A stretch of DNA of 64,000 nucleotides from positions 1-64,000 of the forward strand of contig CAZFMF010000007.1 of assembly GCA_964519985.1 (NCBI GenBank), in the 5' to 3' direction. The notes beneath the pieces are model-generated. The model was not told the DNA's origin, searched no databases, and saw only the letters and a list, made by a program, of their open reading frames with translations. Made by a program: the position numbers and the translations under genes. Positions 1-7,622 of this stretch are shown here, piece after piece (positions within the stretch are counted from its first letter, which is position 1; every line of letters starts with the position of its first letter). The stretch comes from JAIEOG01 sp964519985 (GTDB lineage: Bacteria; Bdellovibrionota; FAC87; UBA2466).

Positions 1-49
1 CGCCCCCTCCGGGGGGCGAGTTTGCTTCGGTCTAAAGCCTCGCAATGAC
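1..49. repeat. GC-rich hairpin and half copy of a dispersed repeat
   Basis: Bases 1-18 form a stem (CGCCCC with GGGGCG). Bases 18-49 read GAGTTTGCTTCG...CTCGCAATGAC, the same ends as the repeats at 9468-9571 and 46936-46962. It lies directly after the stop of the methyltransferase gene and may also act as its terminator. The left part of the element may be cut by the window edge. Confidence 0.55.
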
Positions 50-834
50 TACGCCCGCGCCCGACGCGCCAAAACGAAACAAGACAATCCGGGCAAGTAG
101 ACGCCCGCTCGAGCCAGCGATTCCCCCACGCGGAAATCGGCCCACAGGACCTGGCGAATGAGCGCATCCGCCCAAGCCGCGCCCCGGTGATCGCCCAGGC
201 CTTTGATCTCCTTAGACCTCAGCCCCAATCGCTCCCGCGCGACCTGCATCCCGCGCGGGGCGAGTAGCGAGGAAAAGAAGTAAGCGCTCCGAATCGGCTC
301 CAAGCCACTTTCGCGCGCCAAGCGAGTGAACTGCTCGCGCCCGTACCGTCGGTAGTGGCCGAGAAACGTATCGTGCTGAGAAAAAAGTTTTTGGAAAGCG
401 GGGACCGTCATGAGGAAATGCGCGTCGTCCGCCACCGCTGGGCTCTCGAGGATTGTTTCCAAAGTGCCGCGATCATCTTCGCAGTGCTCCAAAACATCGA
501 GTAGCAAAACGAGCGACGCTTTTTCACCGGAGTCTTTTGCCAACGTCTCCAGAGAATCGCAAAGTCGCACCCGCGGCGACAAAGTGGTTGCGATCCGATC
601 GATCGTTTCGGGCGTGAAGGCTTTGTCGACCGCGGAAACGCGTTCGGCTCCCAAGCGCCCCGCCAAAGCGGAAGCGACGAATGCGTCACCGCAACCGAAG
701 TCTACGACGTGGCGTGCCCGCGGCCCCGCGATCCCACTGCGTTTCAACAGGTATTCCACGACATCCAGACGCGCCAATTCCCAGGGGTGGCGCCGCGCGC
801 CCGAACCCGTAACCGAAAGTTCTCGGAGATCCAT
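49..834 (-). CDS. class I SAM-dependent methyltransferase
   Basis: The 261-residue product has a methyltransferase domain. Motif I is VVDFGCGD at about residues 43-50, the acidic ribose-binding position is in AVD at about 68-70, and the motif IV-like strand LLLDVLEH is at about 110-117. This resembles the Methyltransf_11/23 type with a C-terminal strand near 250-255. The substrate cannot be told. It has no signal peptide, so it is cytoplasmic. The gene stands alone, divergent from the small lipoprotein gene at 897. No Shine-Dalgarno sequence precedes the ATG; instead a perfect TATAAT box ends 6 nt upstream, which predicts a leaderless mRNA. Confidence 0.88.
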   Translation of the reverse strand: MDLRELSVTGSGARRHPWELARLDVVEYLLKRSGIAGPRARHVVDFGCGDAFVASALAGRLGAERVSAVDKAFTPETIDRIATTLSPRVRLCDSLETLAKDSGEKASLVLLLDVLEHCEDDRGTLETILESPAVADDAHFLMTVPAFQKLFSQHDTFLGHYRRYGREQFTRLARESGLEPIRSAYFFSSLLAPRGMQVARERLGLRSKEIKGLGDHRGAAWADALIRQVLWADFRVGESLARAGVYLPGLSCFVLARRARA

Positions 835-846
835 CGTCGGATTATA
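835..846 (-). promoter_or_regulatory. -10 box of a predicted leaderless promoter
   Basis: On the minus strand TATAAT (complement of 841-846) is followed by 6 nt and then the ATG at 834. Transcription would be expected to start at or within a base or two of the A of the ATG. The spacing matches that at 42111 and 44297. No clear -35 TTGACA was seen. Confidence 0.6.
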
Positions 847-896
847 GCCTGGTTTGAAGATTTTGTTTTTCGACCGAAAAGGGGTTAGAGGGGTCC

Positions 897-1115
897 ATGA
901 AAGCCGTGTTTGCCTTACTCTTCGTTCTCACCGCCTGTGCCACTAGCCCTCAACCGGTGGGCTATCAAGAAGCCAAGGCCCCGCCACCCGGTACCTTCGG
1001 CAATAGCAAACTTCCCGCCCGAACCGAGTCGAGCCCCGAGCGTTACTGCACGTCGGCCAAAAACTGCCCTTCCGGCAGCCCCGTCCCGGCCGCAATTCCC
1101 ATCCCGGTAAGGTAG
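897..1115 (+). CDS. small putative lipoprotein
   Basis: The 72-residue product has a short N-terminal lipoprotein signal: a Lys near the start, a hydrophobic stretch and the lipobox LTAC with Cys at residue 14. The mature part is short, Pro-rich and has two further Cys residues (in YCTSAKNC). It would be lipid-anchored in the periplasm. GAGGGG precedes the ATG as a ribosome binding site. A bidirectional hairpin follows. No family is recognised and no function is proposed. Confidence 0.7.
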   Translation: MKAVFALLFVLTACATSPQPVGYQEAKAPPPGTFGNSKLPARTESSPERYCTSAKNCPSGSPVPAAIPIPVR

Positions 1116-1125
1116 GTAGAAAGAA

Positions 1126-1158
1126 AAAAGCCCAGGGCATTGAGCCCTAGGCTTTTCA
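1126..1158. terminator. bidirectional hairpin terminator between convergent genes
   Basis: AAAAGCCCAGGGC pairs with GCCCTAGGCTTTT with one mismatch, over a loop of about 5 nt, with A-rich and T-rich flanks. It lies between the converging genes ending at 1115 and 1183 and could serve both. Confidence 0.75.
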
Positions 1159-1182
1159 TTTTCTGAACTCGAAATGGCGAAT

Positions 1183-1605
1183 TTACTTCGCTTCTGGAGC
1201 CGGGCTCGATTCCGGAACCGGAGCCGATTCTGGTGCCGGCGTGACTTCCGGAGTCGCAGGCGCGGCCGGAGGCGGCGTGGTTTCCGGAACCGGGCTCGCT
1301 TCGGGAGCTGGGGTGGCTTCCGGGGCCGGAGTCGCTTCTGGAACCGGCGTCTCTTCCGGAGTCGGAGTCGTTTCGGTCGCTTGACCGGCCGCTTCGGCTG
1401 CCTTCGCTGCATCGGCCGCCGCTTGTTCCGCTGCTTTGGCCGCATCGGCCACCGCTTGTTCCGCCGCCGGAACCGTCGCCGGAGCTACCGGAGCAACACC
1501 GGGAGTACCCGCCGGGGTAGCAACCGGTTTTTCTTTATCGCAGCCCACAAACAACGTCGCCGCCACGAAGGACGCGAACGCCACATTCATCAAACGATTC
1601 AACAT
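1183..1605 (-). CDS. Pro/Ala/Glu-rich lipoprotein
   Basis: The 140-residue product has a lipoprotein signal peptide with lipobox FVGC (Cys at residue 22). Residues of about 50-75 are Ala-rich with an AADAAKAAE-like period. From about 80 to the end it is a PAPE/PTPE-type low-complexity tail. It probably sits in the periplasm as an extended, unstructured spacer anchored to a membrane. AGGAG precedes the ATG. The low complexity produces long open frames in other phases (915-1445 minus, 1174-1821 plus), which are not genes. No family is recognised. Confidence 0.8.
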   Translation of the reverse strand: MLNRLMNVAFASFVAATLFVGCDKEKPVATPAGTPGVAPVAPATVPAAEQAVADAAKAAEQAAADAAKAAEAAGQATETTPTPEETPVPEATPAPEATPAPEASPVPETTPPPAAPATPEVTPAPESAPVPESSPAPEAK

Positions 1606-1817
1606 CTTATAACTCCTAAATTAGGTACCTGCCCGAACTCAACCAGAGCGCAAGCAGGGCATGCCTATACCGGCTTTAATGCGGTGGGTCAATCCGGTTT
1701 CCGGTTTCGTCAGGTTTGGGCGCGCCGGGTCGAGTGTCTTAGTGACGATTTGGCGTCGGTTGAAACACGGTTCCCGAACGTGCTATGTCCCTACTCCTTT
1801 TTGACGGGAGGCGCAGT

Positions 1818-2514
1818 TTGAAGCGCATTATTCTGCCGGGCATATTTTTTTTCTCAATCGCACTTCAAGCGGGGGATCCCCCGACCGCGCGCGGAATGGT
1901 GATCCGAGACATTGCTCCGACGGTCATCTGTGCTCTCTTGATAGTTCACGGCGTGTTGGGCCTCGTCCAGTTTGATAACTATCTCACCGCTTATGAGAAA
2001 CCGGCCGCGCAATATTGGGCCGCGACCCAGACTACGTTAGACAATCAGGTGGAAATCGATAGACAATCAGGTGGAAATCGATGGCGTTCGCTTCGGCCTC
2101 TACAACGGAAGGGTTTTTAACACCGCCGAGGCCAATGCGTTATTCGGAGGTCCCTCCAATATCGTGCGCCTGCACGCGTATCGAGGCGAACTCCTCGTTC
2201 AGACGCAATCGGATCTTCAGCTGGTGCTCTTCGCGGAACACCAACAAAGGGAATCCGCGCACATGAAGTACTATTCGCTTTTCAACGACTCCGCCGAGCG
2301 GCCGAATCGGATTACGTCGGTTTCCGATGAAAACGGTGCCCTCCGCGTGACCGACGAGCAGGGCCGAGCATGGATTTTTTCCGCTGACCCTTCTTCGCCT
2401 ATCGTCGCGCGCTGGGACCGTCAATTTAGCGTGAATACAGGGGCCTCCTACTCCTTCCGCGGCGCGAAGGTTGAGGATAAGGAGCTCAAATTGTCTCTCG
2501 AAAATGAGAACTAG
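1818..2514 (+). pseudogene. exported protein gene, frameshifted by a 22-bp tandem duplication
   Basis: A GGGAGG site (1806-1811) precedes a TTG start at 1818, giving an N-terminus MKRIILPGIFFF with a signal peptide; an upstream in-frame ATG lies at 1785. The first frame runs to 2120 and a second begins at about 2071. Two adjacent copies of a 22-bp unit (2039-2060 and 2061-2082) sit exactly at the switch. Because 22 is not divisible by 3, removing one copy joins both frames into one protein of about 224 residues. The C-terminal part looks like a normal folded domain. The intact function is unknown. As read here, the gene makes only a truncated product. Confidence 0.75.
2039..2082 (+). repeat. 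perfect 22-bp tandem duplication
   Basis: The unit begins AGACAATCAGG and ends AAATCGAT. Copy 1 is 2039-2060 and copy 2 is 2061-2082, identical and directly adjacent. It shifts the reading frame of the surrounding gene by +1. Confidence 0.9.
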
Positions 2515-2521
2515 AATCACG

Positions 2522-2843
2522 ATGCGTACTGTCCATCTGCTCGCGCTCCTGCTGCTGAATATCTCGAACTCACTTTTGGCGGGGAACGGTACGCTGTGCA
2601 TGCGACACCTTCTCCTCCAAGCCGACTACCCGACCATGCGCAATTTAAACGACGGGGACCTTCAAGATTTGGTTACGCGCGGGTACCGAAGCGCGGCCAA
2701 GGCCCTGGAGGTTTGTTTGCATCAACGGTGAGAGTTTCAATTTCGAAAAAGACACCCTTAGAAAGGGACAACATTCGTGGACTTGGATTAAGTTTAAGAC
2801 CAAGAAGGGATGCTACGCATATTTTCCGGACGATTGCCCCTAG
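2522..2843 (+). pseudogene. small secreted protein gene, frameshifted at a GTTT duplication
   Basis: The ATG at 2522 (or 2504, which overlaps the end of the previous gene) opens a signal peptide (MRTVHLLALLLL...). The frame stops at 2731. At 2711-2718 the sequence has two GTTT units. Dropping one continues the protein in a good frame through CINGESFNFEKD, WTWIKFKTKKG and CYAYFPDDCP to a TAG at 2841-2843, giving about 106 residues with several Cys. The restored C-terminus looks far more protein-like than the other two frames. Function is unknown. The gene overlaps or abuts the equally broken gene upstream, so both may have belonged to one operon. Confidence 0.6.
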
Positions 2844-2908
2844 GGCTGGTAAAGCCTACCTCAACGTCCCTCTATTCAGCGACAGGCGGTCGAGTTAAGG
2901 TGGCACGT

Positions 2909-3238
2909 ATGGAAAAGAATAAAGAGCCGTTGCTGGAAGAAATCGTAGCTCGGCTTGCGAGGCAATTTAACCCCGAAATGATTTACCTGTTCGGCTCACG
3001 AGCCCAGGGAGGCACCACCCCTTCGAGCGATTACGACATTTTGGTGGTTGTAAAAAGCTTACAAGAACCTGCGTACAAGTACTCGCAGACCGCCCATGAG
3101 GTCCTGTGGGGACTCAAGTGTTCAAAAGACATCTTCTTCACGAGCCTAGAACAGTTTGAAGCACTCAAAGCATCCGTGGGCTCTCTCTCGGAGCTGGTGC
3201 ATCGAAACGGAAAAAAGCTTTATGCCGCAGTCGCCTAG
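2909..3238 (+). CDS. MNT-domain nucleotidyltransferase (HepT/MntA-type antitoxin candidate)
   Basis: The 109-residue product has the minimal nucleotidyltransferase signature: LFGSRAQGG followed by SSDYDILV, i.e. GSR with a D-x-D metal pair at about residues 27-43. The open frame extends upstream to 2810, but the ATG at 2909 has AAGGTGG before it and gives the usual MNT length. The downstream HEPN gene overlaps it by 17 bp. In the known MntA/HepT systems the MNT protein AMPylates the HEPN RNase and neutralises it; that role here is inferred from pairing. The pair sits next to a tRNA-Leu gene and a partial tRNA duplicate, a typical place for horizontally acquired modules. Confidence 0.88.
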   Translation: MEKNKEPLLEEIVARLARQFNPEMIYLFGSRAQGGTTPSSDYDILVVVKSLQEPAYKYSQTAHEVLWGLKCSKDIFFTSLEQFEALKASVGSLSELVHRNGKKLYAAVA

Positions 3239-3635
3239 CCAGAACCAGAGGGCCCGGGTTTGGCTTCAAAAGTGCGCCATAGACCTGATGTCAGCAAAGC
3301 GGCTGATAGCAGAACCTCCTCTTTTGGAACCTATTTTTTTCTTCTCCCAGCAGATCGTGGAGAAATCTCTAAAAGGTTTTTTGGTTTGGCACGGCAAACA
3401 GGTGGATAAGACCCATGACATTGGAAGAATCGCTATCGAAGTGATGCAACTGGATCCCACCTTGGAACCTCTTTTAAAACGCGCGACCCGACTGAGTCCT
3501 TTTGCCGTTATTTTTCGGTATCCGGCTGATGATTTTCCTACCCTCACAACCCAGGAAGCCAACGACGCTCTAACGCTATCCCAGGATGTCTACACCGAAA
3601 TCCTGAAGCGCCTTCCCAGGGCGAGCCATCCCTGA
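3222..3635 (+). CDS. HEPN-domain protein (partner of MNT protein)
   Basis: The product is 137 residues from the ATG at 3222, which overlaps the end of the MNT gene. It shows the HEPN pattern of the COG2250 type: a helix with SQQIVEKSLKGFL, then KTHDIGRI, and near the C-terminus the FRYPADD element. I do not see the R-x(4-6)-H RNase motif of canonical HepT toxins. It may therefore be a nucleotide- or RNA-binding HEPN protein rather than an active RNase. Role as toxin, or as substrate of the MNT enzyme, is inference from gene order. Confidence 0.85.
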   Translation: MPQSPSQNQRARVWLQKCAIDLMSAKRLIAEPPLLEPIFFFSQQIVEKSLKGFLVWHGKQVDKTHDIGRIAIEVMQLDPTLEPLLKRATRLSPFAVIFRYPADDFPTLTTQEANDALTLSQDVYTEILKRLPRASHP

Positions 3636-3660
3636 TTTCCGGATGAACGTTTGCTACGCG

Positions 3661-3707
3661 GTGAATAGCAACTAAGTGTGCTCGCGGCCAGAGGCGAACC
3701 GGCACGG
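3661..3707. repeat. imperfect duplicate of the 3' end of tRNA-Leu(UAA) plus flank
   Basis: The sequence GAAT..., TAAG..., GCTCGCGGCCAGA, CGAAC, GGCACGG repeats in the same order 68 bp further on (3729-3775), where it is the flank and 3' part of the real tRNA. Only the acceptor 3' strand, T arm and flank are present, so this copy is not a functional tRNA. It looks like a remnant of integration or a local duplication. Confidence 0.7.
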
Positions 3708-3746
3708 CGCTACGGAATGCTGTACGGGGCGAATGACATCTAAGAT

Positions 3747-3830
3747 TGCTCGCGGCCAGACTCGAACTGGCACGGGGTTGCCCCCGAGGGATTTTAAGTC
3801 CCTTGCGTCTACCAATTCCGCCACGCAAGC
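3747..3830 (-). tRNA. tRNA-Leu (anticodon UAA)
   Basis: On the minus strand the acceptor stem GCTTGCG pairs with CGCGAGC (one G-T pair). The D arm contains GGTAGAC, the anticodon loop reads ACTTAAAAT with anticodon TAA, a long variable arm (CGGGGGCAACCCCG) follows, and the T loop contains TTCGAGT. The long class II variable arm and the anticodon give Leu. The discriminator is A and no CCA is encoded. Confidence 0.93.
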
Positions 3831-3842
3831 TCGGGGAAGAAG

Positions 3843-4997
3843 CTAGCAGACGGTGGCTGCCGCCGGCAACCGCCGCTCTGCATTCAAATAAAGCAAAATA
3901 CACGCAATCGCGAAAAGGAATGCGACCGCCGGCACCTGATAAGCGAATCCCACCCCGTACTGGGTTGCAAAGTATCCTAGTCCAAAGTGGCAAACCGCTA
4001 GCGTCCCCTGGGCCACGATCAAAATCCGCAAGGTCAAACTCGGCGCCTCTCGCGGCAGGTAGCGACTCATCCTGGCCAAGACCAGCGGGAAGTACGGCCC
4101 AACCAAACCGGCGAGCGGAAAACAAAGGGAATACCCGCTCCACCCCAAAGCGAAGGCCGCGAGTCCAGCGCAAAGTCCGCCTACGATCAGATAGCTCTCG
4201 GTGCGGTCCCGCCGCACAAAAAAGCAACCGAAGCGTGACGCCGTCAGGACAAAGAAAAATCCCGTCGCGTACGGGGTGGCTTGCGCGACCGTGAAGTGGC
4301 GGACTTCCACGAGGTAGGCGACCATCCACATCGAGGTTCCCACTTCCGCGGCGACGTAAATCGCAAAGGCGACGACCAACAAACCCTGGATAGAAAACCA
4401 CGCAAACGGGCGAGGCCGGGTGGCGTCCGTGTGCACGGTGCGCGTTTCCTTCGGAAGGCCAAACTGGATCCACGCGCCCAAAGCCAACACCGGAAACATA
4501 CCGACGACAAAGAGCGAACGCCACGCCCAGCCTTCGGCGAGTACCAATCCCAACGCGAGCGGAGCGATTTGGGAACCCAACCCGTACATCGCGTGCAGCA
4601 AACCGAAAAAGCGGGCACGGTAAATCGGGTCGGTGCCCTTCAATACAAAGAGATTGGCGACACTGCCCACCAAAGCACTTAGGCAAGCGACCAAAACCCC
4701 AAACCCGATCAGCGTTGCCAACCCCGTGACCCGATAGCAGTAGGCAGCGGTGACCGGAGCGAGAAGGCAAAGCACCGGCGTTACCCGGTGGAGCGTGAAC
4801 CGATCGATGAGCGAAATCAGCACCCGCCCGAAGGTCATCGCCGATAGATAGCCCGCCACCAGGAAGAGACTCACTTTCTCGTAAGGAAGCGCCAGCTCAT
4901 GACTCAGCAAAGGCAGTAGCGGCCCGCGGAGGCTATCAAAAAAGGAGGAACAGAGCAGAAGCCCAAACCCGGTAAGGATGTAGCGGGGACGCATAGA
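3843..4997 (-). CDS. MFS family transporter
   Basis: The product is about 384 residues from the ATG at 4997; a TTG in the same frame at 5033 would add 12. About 11-12 hydrophobic segments run the whole length, with a hydrophilic central loop near residues 190-205 (KETRTVHTD...). The segment GYLSAMTFGRVLISLIDRF after helix 2 fits the MFS loop 2-3 position. The general shape is that of sugar or small-solute permeases; the substrate cannot be told. It is an inner-membrane protein. It ends 12 bp from the tRNA-Leu gene on the same strand. The long open frame at 3544-4770 in another phase is a shadow. Confidence 0.85.
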   Translation of the reverse strand, partial: SMRPRYILTGFGLLLCSSFFDSLRGPLLPLLSHELALPYEKVSLFLVAGYLSAMTFGRVLISLIDRFTLHRVTPVLCLLAPVTAAYCYRVTGLATLIGFGVLVACLSALVGSVANLFVLKGTDPIYRARFFGLLHAMYGLGSQIAPLALGLVLAEGWAWRSLFVVGMFPVLALGAWIQFGLPKETRTVHTDATRPRPFAWFSIQGLLVVAFAIYVAAEVGTSMWMVAYLVEVRHFTVAQATPYATGFFFVLTASRFGCFFVRRDRTESYLIVGGLCAGLAAFALGWSGYSLCFPLAGLVGPYFPLVLARMSRYLPREAPSLTLRILIVAQGTLAVCHFGLGYFATQYGVGFAYQVPAVAFLFAIACILLYLNAERRLPAAATVC

Positions 4998-5033
4998 GTC
5001 TTTGAAATCAAAGGAAGCGGTGTCGCCTGGCAA

Positions 5034-5243
5034 GCGAATTGGGCGGCTAGACCTTGCACAGATTAAGTTATTGATTTTATTTAATTAAACCACATCCACC
5101 CCGACTCCGTTGGCCGATCGACGCGCTCGGAAAAAATCGCGCCATCGGGGGCCGAATTCGCTAATCGTTTCGAGCCTGTATTCTGGCAGTCATCGCCGTC
5201 TTCTGGCCGAATGCATGCACTACCTAGAGCCAGGGGGATTTCT
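5034..5243. promoter_or_regulatory. divergent intergenic region with an AT-rich core
   Basis: This 210-bp gap between the MFS gene (minus) and the secreted Pro/Gly-rich protein (plus) has a strongly AT-rich segment at about 5063-5092 (TTAAGTTATTG...TTTAATTAAACC) within otherwise GC-rich DNA. It probably holds both promoters. I could not assign specific -35/-10 pairs. Confidence 0.35.
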
Positions 5244-6776
5244 TTGAAGCTAGCGCTTCACATTTGGCTGTCACTCATTTTGGCCACACCGGTTTGGGCG
5301 GAAGGCGTTTTGCCGGCTCCGCCGCCGGAGTCGTCGCCGGAATTGCCTCCGGGCATTCCCCCGGAGACTAATGTTCCGGCCTCACCACCCACAGCGGCCA
5401 GCCCGGGTGGCCACGACGACCTCCCGAATTCTGCGCCGGGCGGGGAACGCCCTTCGGCAGGCGGGACCGGGATCATCCCCGTCCGCATTCGGGCGACGCT
5501 GATTCGCGTGCTTCCCGAGCTCCAAGGCGACCAACGCGAGGCTGCCCTTTCTAATTTGCAGGAGGTGGCCGTAGCCGCCGAACAAAATCTCCTGCACGAA
5601 CCCGCGGTCGACGCACTCATGGGTGAAATGGTGACGGCCGCCTATTCCATTCCCGCACTTCGAAAAATGATCGATGACGGGCTGGCGGAATACAAAGACC
5701 GAGTCCCCGCCCAAGCCGCTACTCTGGCCGGAATTCTTGGACTTGTTCCCGCATGTTGGTCCGACCCGACCCAGCCCGACAAACGTTTTGCGTCTATCGA
5801 GGAAATCCCGTCTGAGAACGGGGCGAGCGTTTTAGTGGAACTGGATGATAAGAACCCGACTCAAATCGGATACCCCCTGACCCCACCCGATTGCCTTGAC
5901 CGGGCGGCACCGACCCCGGAACAAATTGAGCTCTATAGAAAGTTGGGGTTGCACATCCAAGCGCTTCAAGCCACCGGTCAGCCGGTGGGCAATATCAATG
6001 ATGAGCGCAAGGGAAACGACAATCCCGGGGGACAAGATTTCATACAGGGCGAACAGCCCGGTGGCCAAACGGGCCAACCCGGACAGCCCGGCGAACCCGG
6101 ACAACCCAAGAAGAAAAAACGCGGCCGGGGTAAAGGCGATGGCAATGGGGGCGGCGGCCCCGGTGCCGGGGACTCCGGTGGATCGCCCATGGGCGGCGCA
6201 CCTTCAGGTGGGGGTGCCGGGTACCAATCGAAGGCCGAGAAAATGGAGCCGATGAAAGCGGAGCAACCGCAGCCCACTCAGCCTCTCAGTTTTCAAGGTC
6301 TTCAGGTTCCCGAAGTCCAAATTTCGGAAGGCCTGACGGCCGCAATGGCGATACCCCAAGAGAGCCCGGAGAGAGCCGAGGCGCGCAAAGCGCAGATGGA
6401 TAGTTTCATCACCGACCTGAATAAGTTGAAAGAGCAAGCGATGCAGGCCGTGGTACAGCTGTCGCAGGCCTACCAAGCAAACCTTCAGGGCCCGATTCAG
6501 AGCGGTGGGTCGCAGTTGCTAGTTTCCAACACCGGATCCGGAATGTTTGGCCGCTACGCCGACCGAATTCGTTCCGCCGGATCGGGATCTAATGTAGGCG
6601 TTCAAGGGGTACGCGCCCCCGCCAGTAACGCCACCGTCGGGCGAACCCTGCCATCCGCAATGGGTTCGGGAATGTTGGCCACCACGCCGACCCCACGCCG
6701 GGTAGAGCGTGCCGGTTCCCCGCAGGCGACGCGCCCCTACCTTCCCGTTATTAATCGAAGCAAATCCGATATTTAA
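5244..6776 (+). CDS. secreted Pro/Gly-rich low-complexity protein
   Basis: AGGGGGA at 5232-5238 precedes a TTG at 5244 that starts directly at a signal peptide (MKLALHIWLSLILA...VWAEG); an ATG at 5211 is in frame but would bury it. The product is about 510 residues. Residues of about 20-70 are Pro/Glu-rich, then comes a helical region, then a Gly-Gln-Pro block with GQPGQPGEPG, a basic KKKKRGRGKG cluster and a poly-Gly stretch (about 280-330), and a second helical region near 390-430. This is a collagen-like or spacer type of architecture. No enzyme motif is seen. Probably exported; function unknown. Confidence 0.78.
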   Translation: MKLALHIWLSLILATPVWAEGVLPAPPPESSPELPPGIPPETNVPASPPTAASPGGHDDLPNSAPGGERPSAGGTGIIPVRIRATLIRVLPELQGDQREAALSNLQEVAVAAEQNLLHEPAVDALMGEMVTAAYSIPALRKMIDDGLAEYKDRVPAQAATLAGILGLVPACWSDPTQPDKRFASIEEIPSENGASVLVELDDKNPTQIGYPLTPPDCLDRAAPTPEQIELYRKLGLHIQALQATGQPVGNINDERKGNDNPGGQDFIQGEQPGGQTGQPGQPGEPGQPKKKKRGRGKGDGNGGGGPGAGDSGGSPMGGAPSGGGAGYQSKAEKMEPMKAEQPQPTQPLSFQGLQVPEVQISEGLTAAMAIPQESPERAEARKAQMDSFITDLNKLKEQAMQAVVQLSQAYQANLQGPIQSGGSQLLVSNTGSGMFGRYADRIRSAGSGSNVGVQGVRAPASNATVGRTLPSAMGSGMLATTPTPRRVERAGSPQATRPYLPVINRSKSDI

Positions 6777-6892
6777 CGATCCTTACCAATCTTTCCGCCA
6801 AAGTAATGGCTTTCGGATCTCGGGATGTGCTATTTACCCCACCGCTTAGACGCCCAGCGTCTATCAGTGTGTCAAAAACAGGAGGATTCCAA

Positions 6893-7486
6893 ATGTCTCA
6901 ATTGAAGTTGGTTCTTGCCACTGCGCTGATGCTCTCGGGCGTCAGTCAAGGTGCGGACCGTCCCGGTGAAAACAAACCCAAAGTAAAACCGAACGTCGTT
7001 GTTCTCGAAGTCGTCGATCACGACAAAAAAGAAATCACGACTTACGAAATCGACGCGAAAGACGTCAACATTAAGGACATCGAAATTGCCCGCGAAAACA
7101 TGCTCAAGGGCAACAATGATGCTTCGGAAAAGTTGACCAAGGAAACGATCGACGCCTTGCCGAAGCTCAGCAAAAAAGAAATCGGCAAACGCTCGATGAA
7201 CGCCGTTTCCGACAACATTGCCAAAGACTCGAAACGCATCAAATCGCAGGCCTCCTGTGGTTGGTACGGTTGGCGCGGTTGCGGTTGGGGCTATCGTAGC
7301 TGCTATTACGGCGGTTGCGGTGGATACGGTTATGGGTATGGCGCTTACTACGGCTCCGTCGGTTACTACGGTATGGGCGGCGGCTATTACTACGGTGGCT
7401 ACGGCTATCCGTACGGTTATGGCTACGGCCTCGGTTACGCTTACGGCGGTTACGTCGGTGGCGTGAGCTGCGGTTGGTACTACTAA
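6893..7486 (+). CDS. secreted Gly/Tyr-rich protein
   Basis: The strong site AGGAGG (6880-6885) fixes the ATG at 6893; the frame is open upstream to 6806 without a better start. The 197-residue product has a signal peptide, then a charged Lys/Asp-rich helical domain (about 25-120). Its C-terminal domain of about 75 residues is almost only Gly and Tyr with a few Cys (CGWYGWRGCGWGYRSC, GYGYGYGAYYG). Such tails occur in self-assembling, adhesive or surface-coat proteins; that role is inference. A strong terminator follows directly. Confidence 0.85.
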   Translation: MSQLKLVLATALMLSGVSQGADRPGENKPKVKPNVVVLEVVDHDKKEITTYEIDAKDVNIKDIEIARENMLKGNNDASEKLTKETIDALPKLSKKEIGKRSMNAVSDNIAKDSKRIKSQASCGWYGWRGCGWGYRSCYYGGCGGYGYGYGAYYGSVGYYGMGGGYYYGGYGYPYGYGYGLGYAYGGYVGGVSCGWYY

Positions 7487-7517
7487 GCCAAGCGCACTTT
7501 AGTTCAAAAAATTAGAA

Positions 7518-7567
7518 GGCGGCGGCTCCCTCCCACTCACGTGGGAGGGGTCTCCGTCTTTTTTTTA
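7518..7567 (+). terminator. Rho-independent terminator
   Basis: The stem is built on CTCCCAC-TCAC-GTGGGAG, extended by flanking GGCGGCGG / TCTCCGTC bases, and followed by a run of eight T. It ends the Gly/Tyr-rich gene. Confidence 0.85.
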
Positions 7568-7622
7568 TCTCTTAAGGGTAGGGGATGAAGTTTCTTTTTG
7601 ATTCTTTTGGTGGTGGAGAAAA

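Noticed and set aside
915..1821. Arg/Pro-rich frames (915-1445 minus and 1174-1821 plus)
   Set aside because: They are shadows of the repeated PAPE/PTPE codons of the lipoprotein at 1183-1605.
3544..4770. 408-codon minus-strand open frame inside the MFS gene
   Set aside because: It is out of phase with the transporter, whose helices and loop motifs fit the family; the frame is Arg/Gly/Ser-rich and arises from high GC.
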